From Zerene cesonia (lineage: Eukaryota > Arthropoda > Insecta > Lepidoptera > Pieridae), in NCBI RefSeq assembly GCF_012273895.1, contig NC_052129.1, positions 4,340,001-4,404,000 of the forward strand: DNA of 64,000 bases, read 5' to 3'. Shown here piece after piece: positions 44,569 through 56,700 of this stretch. The stretch's first letter is position 1. Every line of letters starts with the position of its first letter. The notes beneath the pieces were generated by a model, which saw nothing but the letters and a program-made list of their open reading frames with translations, had not been told where the DNA came from and ran no database searches. A program made the position numbers and the translations under genes.

Positions 44569-47500
44569 ATGGAAGAAATGTGCAGATTATGTTTAAAGGA
44601 GTGCAGCAGATCCTTTTACGAATTAAAAGAAGACTGCGCCTTTTTACAGCAGATTTCCCTCTGTTTATCTTACCGGGTATACATCTTTTTTAATTGATAT
44701 TTACAATGTTTTTACCTAGGTTCTTAATGGGTTATCAATTAATAATATAATTTGTGACCATAGAACTGCAATTGGAACATTGAAATTAGTAATTATCAAT
44801 TATTTGTTTCCATTTTTTTGTGTTTTTTGGTGGACTAGTTGGCATCTAAATTAATACCTTTTCTTACTTCATGGAAGGTTGCCTTATCAAGTACAATCAC
44901 AAAAAACGATATTCTATACGCTTTTGAAGTACACATATATAACTTCACCTAAATTTTTTTTCAGCTTGCTACAGGTGAAAACTATCCAAAACGGATATGT
45001 GGAAGTTGCTCAAATAAAATAGAAGAGATTAAATCCTTTAGACAAATGATTATAGATAACGAAAAAGTGCTGCTACTCAAACTTGTGGAAGTAAAAGATG
45101 AAAAGGTGAAGGATTATGTCGAAGTGAAGATAGATAGACAAAGGAATAATCATGAAGCCAACGGACATAACAATGATAATATGAATGTGGAAATTTTACA
45201 GCCTTGTAACGATGACAGTGATAATGGTGACAAAATAATAGAATCTGATTCAATTAATAGCATAAAAATAGAAAATGTCACTTCTTTAAATCTACAACAC
45301 ACTAACATAGAATTGTCTAAAATGAATCATGTGGGAAAAGCATCTTCAGAAGTAGACCCAAATACGTGTTTAATGTGTTTTAAAAGATTTCCAAATAAGC
45401 AGTTGCTTTTAAATCACTATTTGAATGAAGAAAGCAGTAAATACAATGAATTGTTGGCGAAAATAGATATAAATGTATTGGCTTATACTAAAATGATTAA
45501 CAGCTGTACAATGTTTGTGTGTAAGGAATGTAATAAGGAGTGCAGGACTGAAAAGCTGATGATGATGCATTTGTTGTCTCATAATGAGGAGCGGTCATTT
45601 GCTTGCAAAGTATGCGGTGAGGTTCAAGTATATATTAAAATTCCTATATGCCCCAACTAATCACTCCTGATCTGCCTTGGTTTAACTGAGATAAAAACAA
45701 GGTCACTCTGCACTCGGGTAATGTAAATTTTTGTAGGTAAAAGGATTTTCAAAATCAATAACAAAATTTTTAGTTTTATTATACAAAAATTTTATTTTTT
45801 TATAATTTGTATTGTACATAATGGCAGACCGAATTTGAGTTTTTTCTGAAATAAATGTAATCCATTAAAATTTCAAAAACTTATTGAGTTATGACTCACA
45901 CACTTGAAATAGTGTGGCTACAGTAGTGTTGTAAACTACGGCATCACTTGCATGGTACCTGGTTAAAAAATAGCCTATGTAGTCTAATCTATAATCTATC
46001 TCTATGCCAAATTTCATTTAGATACAATAAGGTGTTTACATTTGAAAGAGTAACAAACATCCATACATCCATCCGTCCACACTTACAAACTAACATTACA
46101 CTACAAACAAACAAACATTGTTTCAGGTAGAATGTACATAACAGCATATGATATGGTGAAGCACAGTAAAGCACATGGTAAACAGTTCTACTGTTCGTTT
46201 AAATGCGGCTACAGCAGTAGCTATGCACATATACTAAGAAATCATGAAATGCTCCACAAAAAATTGTACAAGGTAACATTAATTCTTTGGTTATTTCATC
46301 CAAAATCATCAGCCTATATATTTTCACACTGCTGGGACACGGGTCTCCTATGAGGGCTTAGGCCATAATCCATCACACAGAATTTTTGATTCTCTAACAT
46401 GCTGGTTTAAAATTGTGATAAATCCAAACCAAATGGGAAAGCCATTATATCAAATACCCATTTCACAACGATAGATTATAATCTACGGAAAAATAATGAA
46501 AATTGTAAGCAGTATGATATGGATCAGAATTTTTCGTGTCGATTGCAACATTGCTAGAATCAATCGCGATTGTTATATTGTGTTTACAATTTAACGCTGA
46601 AATAATAATAATTGTTTATTTGACATTTAAAAAAATAAAAAATACTCCACATACCAACTGCGGAGAAATAGGTGGAGGTAGTTCACAAACAACAATTTTT
46701 GTATGATCTTCAAGACATATAACATCTCAGTCTCTAAAGTGTTCGAAACGTCGGGTTAATAATATAATGAATAAATCGCGTTTAAAATCCGTTAAAAAGT
46801 TTTTAATTTCTATTTGACATTTGACATTTGACTTTTTCTTACAGTATAAATGTGATGATTGCGGCAAACAGTTTCAAGTTAAAACTTGGTTGGAACAGCA
46901 TCAAAACGTTCATAATGATGAGCGTAAATATGTATGTGATATTTGTGGTGCCAGCTTCCATATGGACAGGTATGAGATGATCATTCGACTAATCTTGATA
47001 CTTGCATGTAAGTGCGTGTCGTGTAAATGTCTAACTACTGATCCGATTTGAAAAATTATTTCGTTGTTAGATAAGATATCACTAGCTGTTGCCCGCAGCT
47101 TCGCTGTGCGGTCAAAATAAATTTTCATGGTACAAACTTTCATCCACCATTTTAACCCCATGGAGGTAGAATTTATCATAATTCTTCCTTAGTTATGCCT
47201 ATGCCATCATAGTAGGTGTTTGCATGGTAAATTTCAGCCCAGTCGGTGCAGTAGCCTTTGCGTTTTACATATTAATGAAAAAATTACGAAGTACGACACG
47301 GGCGAAACCGCAGGGCAGAGCTAGTAAACAGTAAAATGTATTTGCAGGTACTTAACATCACATAAAAGCGTAATGCACCCTGAGACTAAGAAGCGTGTAC
47401 CCTACATCTGTGTTCATTGTTCGAAGGTGTTTCGCTCAAGAGACAGCCTAATTTTACATTTACAGGTATTAACTAATTAAATAAATTGCTCATAATACAT

Positions 47501-50500
47501 AGATATACTCGTAATATAAGAATTGCTTGCAATAAAAACATCAAAGGACACTATTTTTAACATTTTTACACTGGTTTTGGACCTTAAAATATTTCTAATA
47601 TCCATTTAAAGTGTATTAGAATAGAGGCTGAGTAATAATTAAAAATATTAAGGTTATAAATTATTGGGATAATTAATCGAAATAAAAACTATCCTATATC
47701 TTTAGTTGGACCAAATTACATGTAAAATGCCAAATTTCATCAAAATCGGTTGAGTTGGTGAAGAGTTCATTGGGAACATACATCTGGATGCTGGATTTTT
47801 ATATATTAAGATTTCTGGGCTCATACTCTATTTCATAATTACCAAATACATTTTGTATCTAAATCACTTTGATATGTAATGTTTTAACCATGATATAAAG
47901 ATGATTTTAAACTAGATGATCGTCCCGGCTCCGCCCGGATATCGGGATTCTTGTTTCATCTCAAGAGAGCATTTAATCGGCATAAAATCCTATCACCCAA
48001 GTCGGCTCGTACCCTGTCTGTATACCAAATTTCATCAAAATCCCTTCTGTAGTTTCAGCGTGATTGACAGACAAACATCCGAACCAACAAACTTTCACAT
48101 TTATAATATTAGTATGAAGTATAAAAGATAAATGTCTGATCTTGAACTTTTATCTTTCTGTGCTTAATTTCTAGGAACACGACATCAAGATTGAATACCT
48201 TTGCGACATTTGCGGCAAAGTGGCGAAGAACTCGAAACAACTGAAATTGCATAGATATACACACAAGACGGAGAGGCCGTATGTGTGTGGGTGAGACGCT
48301 TTGTGTGTGTGATCGTATTTTTTAATTTTTTGCATTTATATGGATTGGATTAACGGAGGCCCGTTTTCTTTTCCTCACCCGTCCCAGTCCATTCCTTCTT
48401 TCCAGTCGTTAATCCTTTCCTTTTCCCTTACCCCATAAAAGCGGGCAGCGTATTCACGGAGGTACTACCTTTGCGAATGTTTATGGGCGGTGGTGATCGC
48501 TTACCATCAGGCGAACCACCAGCTCAGCTGCCCACTATGACATAAAAAAAATATTTCATTAAAGTACGTGTATAGCGATAGTTATGTAGCGAATGAATTG
48601 TGAATTTTGTGAATGGTGACAATGGCTATATAATTTTTTATATAGCCATTGTCACCATTCTATATCTATTTCCATATCTATTTACTTAAAATATTATATA
48701 TTCATGATTATAATAATAAATATATGTATATTCTTTTGCATACTTGAAACATGTTGTTTTTTGCCACAAATAAAAACTAAATCATGTATGTTTGGTCAAT
48801 CACAAGTAAATCAACTAAACCGCTTTGTCATAAATCTCATACATATGTATATTTGATATGGCTTCACATCTTTACTTAATATTATAAAGCTGAAGTGTTT
48901 GTTTGTTTGAACGCATATTTAAGTCACTGCCTACTGAGATACAGGTAATAACCTAGTTCAGATGGCAGAGCATCATTGTGAATGTAATATTTGTCCATGC
49001 TAATAAATAAATAAATAAATAAATGAATGAATGAATGAATGAATGAATGAATGAATGAAGGAAGGAAGGAAGGAAGGAAGGAAGGAAGGAATGAATGAAT
49101 GAATGAATGAATGAATGAATGAATAAATAAATAAATATATATTCTCTACCAGGACATGCAGCAAATCGTTCACAAAGAAATACAACCTGAAACTTCACCA
49201 GGCGACGCACACCGACGACAGAGTCACGTGTCACATCTGCTCCAAGAGTTTCAAGCAGCGGTGCAGCTTAAACAGACATATATCGAGGTATACAACCTAC
49301 TAATATTGTATATGCGAGGGTTTGTGAGCATGTATGCATGTGTTTATGTATATGTATGTGTATTTTTTTTTTTACTCTTTCACGCAAAAACTGCTGAACT
49401 GATTGCAATGAAATTTTGTACGTAGATAGCTGGACAACTAGAATAACACATAGGCAACTATAAATCTAAAAATTTATTATTTTGTGGGTGTCAAATTTTG
49501 TTCAAATCGGTTTAGTGGTTTAGGCATGAAGAAGTGACAAACAGACGGTGTTAATTTAGCATTCGTAATATTAGTAGGGATGTCATTTAGGAGTAATGCG
49601 TAAAGATGTCACTTATGTTATGCGTGTAATGGGCAAAAATTTGCTTTACACAAAAATTAAAACATTTCACTTATCCAATGAGATAACAGGTTCAAATTGT
49701 TTTTTCAAGTTTATTGTTCATTTATTAATAAATTGTTATAAATTTCAACTGCACTTAAAGTATGGTGGGTTTTTTATATAGTTGTCAGCCCTGAAATGAA
49801 ATAAAACCTGAGTTATCATTTAGATATATTACAATAGTTCTAGTGAACGAAAATAAAATTTATTTATTACTTCTTCACACAACACATTGAAAGACCCTAC
49901 ACCCCATTCTTTATTGCACTTGGCAAAAGACCTTTTTTTATGTCATCATCGGCAATGGAGCTGGTGGGTCACCTGATGGTAAGCGCTACCACCGCCCGTG
50001 AACATTTAGAGAGGCGTGAGGTCGATTTTACGCCTCTACGAATGGATTGCTGAATTCAAATTCTAGAGGGATGAAGGGTTGACGAGAGGAATAAAAGAAG
50101 GGACTGGGAAGGGTGAGGAAAAGGATATGGGCCTTCGGCATCCTTTTACATAGTTTACTCATATTATTGCAGTGTCATAGGTAAATATCGCTGATAACAA
50201 TACAACACGCGACATATGATAACATTAAGTCATTTGGTAGTATTGGAATAATATTGATTTGTTTAGAAATTAAAAACTTTTTAACGGTTTTTAAACGCGA
50301 TTTATTCATTATATTGTTAACCCGACGTTTCGAACAGTTTACAGCGAGCGTGGTCACGGGGAGACCGACATGTTACATGTCTTGAAGGTCATACAATAAT
50401 TGTTGTTTGTTAACTACCTCCACCCGTTTGATTTGTTTTATTTTCAGAAAGCATGAAAACGCAATAGCAGTCAAGGCGAGGTGTCAGAGGGAGTCGACGA

Positions 50501-50520
50501 AAAATGTGATTGTAAAATGA
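44569..50520 (+). CDS. ZF-4: ZAD C2H2 zinc-finger protein with about ten fingers, 8 exons
   Basis: Exons 44569-44676, 44965-45616, 46127-46272, 46845-46969, 47348-47465, 48175-48290, 49153-49287 and 50448-50520 join into 490 residues. The ZAD opens immediately with MEEMCRLC (Cys5/8) and closes with ICGSC (Cys48/51). Exon 2 holds a long acidic linker, a degenerate finger (CLMCFKRF, second His missing) and a normal finger. The following exons give FACKVCG, a CSFKC finger with three-residue Cys spacing, YKCDDC, YVCDIC, YICVHC, YLCDIC, YVCGTC and VTCHIC fingers. The last exon adds the final His and a short tail. The first exon is 108 bases, as in the other three ZAD genes, but later exons differ, so this is a more distant relative. 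Expected role: nuclear DNA-binding regulator with unknown targets. A compound microsatellite lies just upstream of the exon 7 acceptor. Confidence 0.85.
45935..46100 (+). repeat. interspersed repeat in ZF-4 intron 2
   Basis: ACTTGCATGGTACCTGGTT and CTATAATCTATCTCTATGCC, related to 38500-38640. It ends close to the exon 3 acceptor. Confidence 0.45.
46690..46812 (+). repeat. family C arm in ZF-4 intron 3
   Basis: GATCTTCAAGACATATAACA, AGTGTTCGAAACGTCGGGTT and AATAAATCGCGTTTAAAATC. It ends about 30 bases before the exon 4 acceptor. Confidence 0.65.
47081..47329. repeat. repeat filling most of ZF-4 intron 4
   Basis: Starts ACTAGCTGTTGCCCGCAGC and ends GGGCGAAACCGCAGGGCAGA then GCTAGT, so its ends are inverted relative to each other. 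It ends 18 bases before exon 5. Confidence 0.5.
47911..48116 (+). repeat. interspersed repeat family E
   Basis: GATCGTCCCGGCTCCGCCCG, CATTTAATCGGCATAAAATC and AGTTTCAGCGTGATTGACAG, ending TTTATAATATTAGTATGA. Confidence 0.6.
48350..48549 (+). mobile_element. family B SINE, 3' part, in ZF-4 intron 6
   Basis: CCCGTCCCAGTCCATTCC, GGGCGGTGGTGATCGCTTAC and the GACATAAAAAAAATA tail. It starts about 60 bases after the exon 6 donor. Confidence 0.7.
48611..48660. repeat. perfect 22-bp inverted repeat with 6-base loop
   Basis: GAATGGTGACAATGGCTATA (plus TA) pairs exactly with TA plus TATAGCCATTGTCACCATTC. It lies in ZF-4 intron 6. Confidence 0.95.
48873..48957 (-). repeat. family D fragment
   Basis: ATATTATAAAGCTGAAGTG and TTTGAACGCATATTTAAGTC match the 3' end of family D in reverse. 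Confidence 0.45.
49002..49136. repeat. mirror-symmetric compound tetranucleotide microsatellite
   Basis: The order of blocks is (AATA)n, (AATG)n, (AAGG)n, (AATG)n, (AATA)n. It ends 16 bases before ZF-4 exon 7. Confidence 0.95.
49295..49460 (-). repeat. family A fragment directly after ZF-4 exon 7
   Basis: CCTACTAATATTGTATATGC, TTTCACGCAAAAACTGCTGA and GACAACTAGAATAACACATAG, truncated at about 49460. It starts 7 bases after the donor. Confidence 0.65.
49927..50150 (-). mobile_element. family B SINE in ZF-4 intron 7
   Basis: GGAGCTGGTGGGTCACCTGA, GGTAAGCGCTACCACCGCCC, AGGGACTGGGAAGGGTGAGG and GATATGGGCCTTCGGC in reverse. Confidence 0.7.
50262..50410 (-). repeat. family C arm in ZF-4 intron 7
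   Basis: AGAAATTAAAAACTTTTTAACGG, CGCGATTTATTCATTATATT, ACCCGACGTTTCGAACAG and the GCGAGCGTGGTCACGGGGAG centre. It ends about 37 bases before the last exon. Confidence 0.65.
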
Positions 50521-50572
50521 ATGGTTTGGGAATTTACCATTAAATGTCGCTCGTTAAAAATCACATCACACT

Positions 50573-50773
50573 TCACACTAACGTTGTGAATATGAAAGTT
50601 TGCGTGTTTGGATGTTTGTCCGTCAATCACGCTGAAACTACTGAACGGATTTTGATAAAATTTGGTATATAGACAGGGTATGAGCTGACTTAGGTGATAG
50701 GATAATTTTTATACCGATTAAATGCTCCCTTGGGATAAAACAGGTATCTTAATAAACGAGGACGGGACGAGCG
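50573..50773 (-). repeat. interspersed repeat family E
   Basis: GTCAATCACGCTGAAACTAC, TATAGACAGGGTATGAGCTG and GACGGGACGAGCG, the reverse of 47911-48116. Confidence 0.6.
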
Positions 50774-51014
50774 TCAAGTATTTAATATATTTAAGTTGAC
50801 TGTTTAGGAAAGTGCTATTACATAACATGGCAACATGTACTACTACTTAATTTATAAAAAAAACTTGGAAACGACCGATTAATTAAATCTTTTGAATGAA
50901 TTTTCACATAATTTTTATATCAGGATATTGTTTATTACTTATTGCGGACCAGGGCTGATGAAAATTCAATAATATGTATATAATAAATGTGTTTTTTTGT
51001 TGGTAATTTGTTGA

Positions 51015-51020
51015 AATAAA
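51015..51020 (+). terminator. possible polyadenylation signal of ZF-4
   Basis: This AATAAA lies about 0.5 kb after the stop. A repeat (50573-50773) lies between them, so the true end may be nearer. Confidence 0.35.
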
Positions 51021-51099
51021 AAACTTTGACTATTTAATTTATGACTTTTTATTTATTCCTAATATAAATAAAGTGTAAAATTCAGTACAGTTATATCTC

Positions 51100-51265
51100 T
51101 ACTAATATTATAAAGCTGAAGAGTTTGTTTGTTTATTTGAATGCACTAATCTCAGGAACTACTAGTTCGATTTGAAAAATTATTTCAGTTTTAAATAGCC
51201 CATTTATTGAGGAAGTTTATAGGCTATATATGTACCACGGGCGAGCCCGGGGCAAACCGCCAGTA
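51100..51265 (-). repeat. interspersed repeat family D
   Basis: ACTAATATTATAAAGCTGAA start and TGTACCACGGGCGAGCCCGG end. Confidence 0.65.
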
Positions 51266-52703
51266 TAGTATAATATGATAGTGTCTGTTTTATTATCACA
51301 CACTTATATTATCTTCACATTTGTTTTATGTATGTCTCTTTTAGACACGATTTTGACCCACTCTAAACGCATAGATTTATTAAAACTACGTTTATCAATG
51401 CCTATACCTTATATGATTCCTATGGTCTACAAGAATGCGACCATTATTTTGCAGATATAATGAGCTGTAAAAAAAGCTAATTTTTATTCACGCCGTGGAT
51501 TAAATGCTATAACGAAATATCCAATGACTTTTGGAACATAGATAGTCTGGACTCCGAAGTAGTCTACAGATATATCTAATACCACCTATTCTATCCCGTT
51601 ACCAGCGGAGGAGCCGAGCGAAGCCGTGGCCTAAAGCTAGTATTAAGTGCAATGAAATGTTTCTCATGATAACATTTCGAAGAATTATGAGTCAGAACGT
51701 ATTTTACTATTTATTAGAGCTGTTATACATACATGTTTGTTAGTGCAGGATTTTTTTTAATATCTCTTAATGTATATATATATATAAGAAATTCGTGATA
51801 TATAGGTATAGGTACTACTCATAACTCAAGAACGACTGATCGGATTTTAATGACTTTTAGTCTGTTGCATTACGGTAATAACCGCAAAAAATTTTAAAAA
51901 GTATACCCGGGCCACAGGTAATATAATAAAATCATAAAGGTACGTTAGGTGATTACCTATGCGACCCTAATTAGAATAATAAGATGAACTCATGAAATTA
52001 TTGTATTGTCATCGATCTTTGATATGCTTATATATAAGTTATAAAGTAAAAATATTTTTAATAAATTTTCTATTTATAATGTTACCTACGTAGTTAAGTA
52101 GAACCTTGTTCTGAGATCTCCCGAAACTTTTTTATTCTTTTTTTTTTTCCACTAACACATAAAATCGCGCCCTTAAATTCAAATACTGTTAGCCAGTGTT
52201 ATAAAAACTTCAACTGAAGTAATCACAAAACATATTTTCATAGAAATTGCATTTGTAGGGTCTATATATTACAAATGCAATCAATATCACAATTGGTCAT
52301 AGTTTAAATATGTTTATGAATCAGAAAGTTTGGGGTAACTGATAAGATACGATTAAGAGCTTGCTTAATCGGTTTTTACAAAACAGCAGTTGATAGTATT
52401 CATAACTCAGTGAAAAGTCCGCTTCCTTTGATAAAACTCAGTGGCACATCCCGTTTATGTCAAAGATTAAATGCGCAGAAATGGCAGTGCGTTTATTTGT
52501 CAACTTTCTACAGTAAACCAATTTTCACTAAAACTTTGTCGATTTCGATTATTTTAAACATAAACGGTAAATATTACTGCTAAAAGGATACAAAGCTTAA
52601 GAGGGAGATTAACAGAAATTGGAAATTTTATTAAATGCTTAGATAGTTACTATTTTTTTAACTGAAATGTCAATTAATTATAGGCAGCTATACTAAAACA
52701 ATG

Positions 52704-52827
52704 ACAAAAAGATATACTTCGACTATTATAACACAATGCAAAGTTTCAGGTATACTAATACAAAGAAAATAAGATATGCTTCGACGATTATAACCCACAC
52801 AATGCAAAGTTTTTTCCTGGTATAAAC
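52704..52827. repeat. imperfect tandem duplication
   Basis: AGATATACTTCGACTATTATA at 52710 recurs as AGATATGCTTCGACGATTATA at 52772. Both are followed by ACACAATGCAAAGTTT and GGTATA. Confidence 0.75.
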
Positions 52828-53028
52828 TTCGGCCCAGCATGTAATTTGGCGTTTCTGTTCACAATATAATCTTATCCTTGTTACAAAAGCATGAATTTTA
52901 TGTAGTATTCTAAAATATGTGACCGCAGGACACAACCTAGTTCGATGTATAAGTATTAAGTAGTGTATAGTTTAAGCAGATTTTATGTTTTTTTTTTTAT
53001 TATTTATGATTTTTTTTATTAGTGTACA

Positions 53029-53672
53029 ATGTTGTTAAATTGTGTTGTAATGTTGTTTATTGTGGGATTTTCCCATGTTCCTTACACAACAGGTGAGATG
53101 CTTTTTATATTTTTTAGTACTTAGTCGTCTGTCTGATTATTGATTTTTTTAAGTAACATTATTGTTTGTGTACATTCAGGTTTAAGAATTATGTTAGGAA
53201 ACAATTTCTAAGCAAGTTATGCTCGCTTTTTTTTAAACAGACTAGGCTAATAATTAAATGGCTGATTAAGCAAGTTGACTGCGACATACGAGTATAATAT
53301 AACATTCTCATGTCATAGAGTATTTTCTCTAAACTTAAACCACCAAACCAAACTTAACCAATTATAATGCACTAGCGGTCCGCCCCGGCTTTGCCCGTGG
53401 TACACATATAGCCTTCCTCGATAAATGGGCTATCTAACACTGAAAGAATTTTTCAAATCGGACCAGTACTTCCTGAGATTAGGGCGTTCAAATAAATAAA
53501 CTCTTCAGCTTTAAAATATTAGTATAGATTTTTTGATTGATTTATTAAGGGTATGCTGGAATAACGTTTGCCGGCTCAGCTAATTTGTAACACATAATAT
53601 TTATTATATATATATATATACACATATACCTAAATTACGTGTAACGATGTTTGTCCGCGATTACGTGTAACG

Positions 53673-53734
<62 letters not shown>

Positions 53735-56700
53735 CTAAATTACGTGTAACGATGTTTGTCCGCGATGAGTTCTAAAACTACTCAAACGATTTGCCAATTT
53801 TTTGATAGTCAAATTGGCGCGCCATGTGCAGTTTGATTCATCCTAATTTGTTTTCAAGCTAATTGTTTATATTATTTGAATTACGATGTACGATAACCCG
53901 AGTGAAGCTACATGCAGCTAGTAAAACTGTACATTTTAATATCAATAACCCCACCAAGAACATGATCAAACCATTTAGTTATAAAAAAACGAGATGTAAA
54001 ATATTTTATATGGTTTGCATGTAACAGGGTTGTGTGGGTGTCTTCATTTGCTTTATACAAAACTAGCTGCGCCCCGCGGTTTCACCCGCGTAAGTCCGTA
54101 TCCCGTAGAAATATCGGGATAAAAAGTAACCTATANNNNNNNNNNNNNNNNNNNNNNNNNNNNNNNNNNNNNNNNNNNNNNNNNNNNNNNNNNNNNNNNN
54201 NNNNNNNNNNNNNNNNNNNNNNNNNNNNNNNNNNNNNNNNNNNNNNNNNNNNNNNNNNNNNNNNNNNNNNNNNNNNNNNNNNNNNNNNNNNNNNNNNNNN
54301 NNNNNNNNNNNNNNNNNNNNNNNNNNNNNNNNNNNNNNNNNNNNNNNNNNNNNNNNNNNNNNNNNNNNNNNNNNNNNNNNNNNNNNNNNNNNNNNNNNNN
54401 NNNNNNNNNNNNNNNNNNNNNNNNNNNNNNNNNNNNNNNNNNNNNNNNNNNNNNNNNNNNNNNNNNNNNNNNNNNNNNNNNNNNNNNNNNNNNNNNNNNN
54501 NNNNNNNNNNNNNNNNNNNNNNNNNNNNNNNNNNNNNNNNNNNNNNNNNNNNNNNNNNNNNNNNNNNNNNNNNNNNNNNNNNNNNNNNNNNNNNNNNNNN
54601 NNNNNNNNNNNNNNNNNNNNNNNNNNNNNNNNNNNNNNNNNNNNNNNNNNNNNNNNNNNNNNNNNNNNNNNNNNNNNNNNNNNNNNNNNNNNNNNNNNNN
54701 NNNNNNNNNNNNNNNNNNNNNNNNNNNNNNNNNNNNNNNNNNNNNNNNNNNNNNNNNNNNNNNNNNNNNNNNNNNNNNNNNNNNNNNNNNNNNNNNNNNN
54801 NNNNNNNNNNNNNNNNNNNNNNNNNNNNNNNNNNNNNNNNNNNNNNNNNNNNNNNNNNNNNNNNNNNNNNNNNNNNNNNNNNNNNNNNNNNNNNNNNNNN
54901 NNNNNNNNNNNNNNNNNNNNNNNNNNNNNNNNNNNNNNNNNNNNNNNNNNNNNNNNNNNNNNNNNNNNNNNNNNNNNNNNNNNNNNNNNNNNNNNNNNNN
55001 NNNNNNNNNNNNNNNNNNNNNNNNNNNNNNNNNNNNNNNNNNNNNNNNNNNNNNNNNNNNNNNNNNNNNNNNNNNNNNNNNNNNNNNNNNNNNNNNNNNN
55101 NNNNNNNNNNNNNNNNNNNNNNNNNNNNNNNNNNNTAGCTGCGCCCCGCGGTTTCACCCGCGTAAGTCCGTATCCCGTAGAAATATCGGGATAAAAAGTA
55201 ACCTATATGTTATCCCAGTTGTCCGGCTATCTACGTACCAAATTTCATTGCAATCGCTTCAGTAGTTTTTGCGTGAAAGAGCAACAAGCACACACACATC
55301 CGTACAAACTTTCGCATTTATAATATATGTAGGATTAGTTTTTCACCCGGCGCTGCGCACGTGTTACACTGTCTGTCTAAATTCCAATGGGAAAGACATG
55401 TTTGACCGCAATAAAAAAAAACTGCCTAAATATCTTGGTTCATGGTGCCTACAGACAGACGAACGGACAGGAAATTTTCAGATCTCATATATTACTGTTA
55501 CCACAACGACAAACAATAAAAAATGGAGATTTAACAACGGTAGGCCATAAATTGGATGGGTAACCATTTTTTTTTGCAGTTGCCGTTTAGCCTACATGTA
55601 CGGAACTCTTAGTGTGGAAGGTTCAAATCGCGGCTGACCGATTTTTTGTATTGCGTAAATTACGTATAAAGAATACACTAATGGGATAACAAATAAAGCG
55701 ATACCGTTATCCACAGCAAAGCGATAGTAACATTTAGTTTTAGCTTTTATCAATTGTAATTGTTTCTCTACTAGTTGTAACGTGTATTCTTAGAGTTATA
55801 ATGAAAAGCGCTTTTATATTAAATTCATCGACACTCGCTTCCAAATCTTTAATAAAGCAGTTGATAAAAATAAATTGTATCAATAAACGAATCTTACGGG
55901 ACTTAAAGGCTTTATGAATCTTTTTAGCTCACTTAAGCTACAAATGAATAAGAATATTATAATTATGTGCCTGAGTGATTTTTATAAAATATTTCCAATC
56001 AAAGTCATTGTACGTTTGTCTCAGCTGAAAATAAATTAATCAGAATAAATGATGAAATAAATAAACAATTATCAACCGGATGCACGCTTTGTTGTCCTCG
56101 GGCCGAACTTCCGTTCCTGTAGCGTAGGTGTAACCCTATCGACCTTTTCGATTCCTACTGAGACCGGAAGATTCACTCGCGATGGAAAAACTAACAGACA
56201 AACAAAATATGGACAGGACCGGTTGAAGAAACGTCCATTTACAATTAGAGTAACGTTTTTAAATAAGATGATGTATATACATTTCAGTAGTAGGTATAGT
56301 CAGATATCTACTGCTAATTACAAATAATGAAATACACAATTTTTATCTTGTAATTTTGCTCCTTACTATAAACACATAGATGAATTTTAATTACCAGCTT
56401 TAAAATTATCATTTAACAAGCTTCCGCCCGGGGCTTTGCCCGTGTGGAATTAGGACATAAAAAAGAAATCCGAAATCCGTTTAGAGTTTTGGTGTGATTG
56501 ATCAATGTTCCTGTTTTATCTCAAGGTAGCATTCCTTTCCTACCACCTAAGTCAGCTCGTCAGTAGTTTCAGCGTAATTGACGGACAAACATCCAAACAA
56601 ACGAACTTTCACATTTATGATATTAGTGTGATTAGTGTGATGGTGTGATTGATTTTTTTAAATGGATATCTACACTAATATTATAAAGAGGAAAACTTTG

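Larger units (their letters stand above)
50521..53028. other. intergenic region between ZF-4 and the MAM/sushi gene
   Basis: No gene is visible. It contains repeat copies at 50573-50773 and 51100-51265, and an imperfect tandem duplication at 52704-52827. The rest is AT-rich. Confidence 0.5.

Noticed and set aside
48953..49234. Minus-strand frames rich in HSFI repeats
   Set aside because: Translation of the tetranucleotide microsatellite.
54032..55157. Two long open frames of 364-368 codons
   Set aside because: Almost entirely N; they exist only because of the gap.
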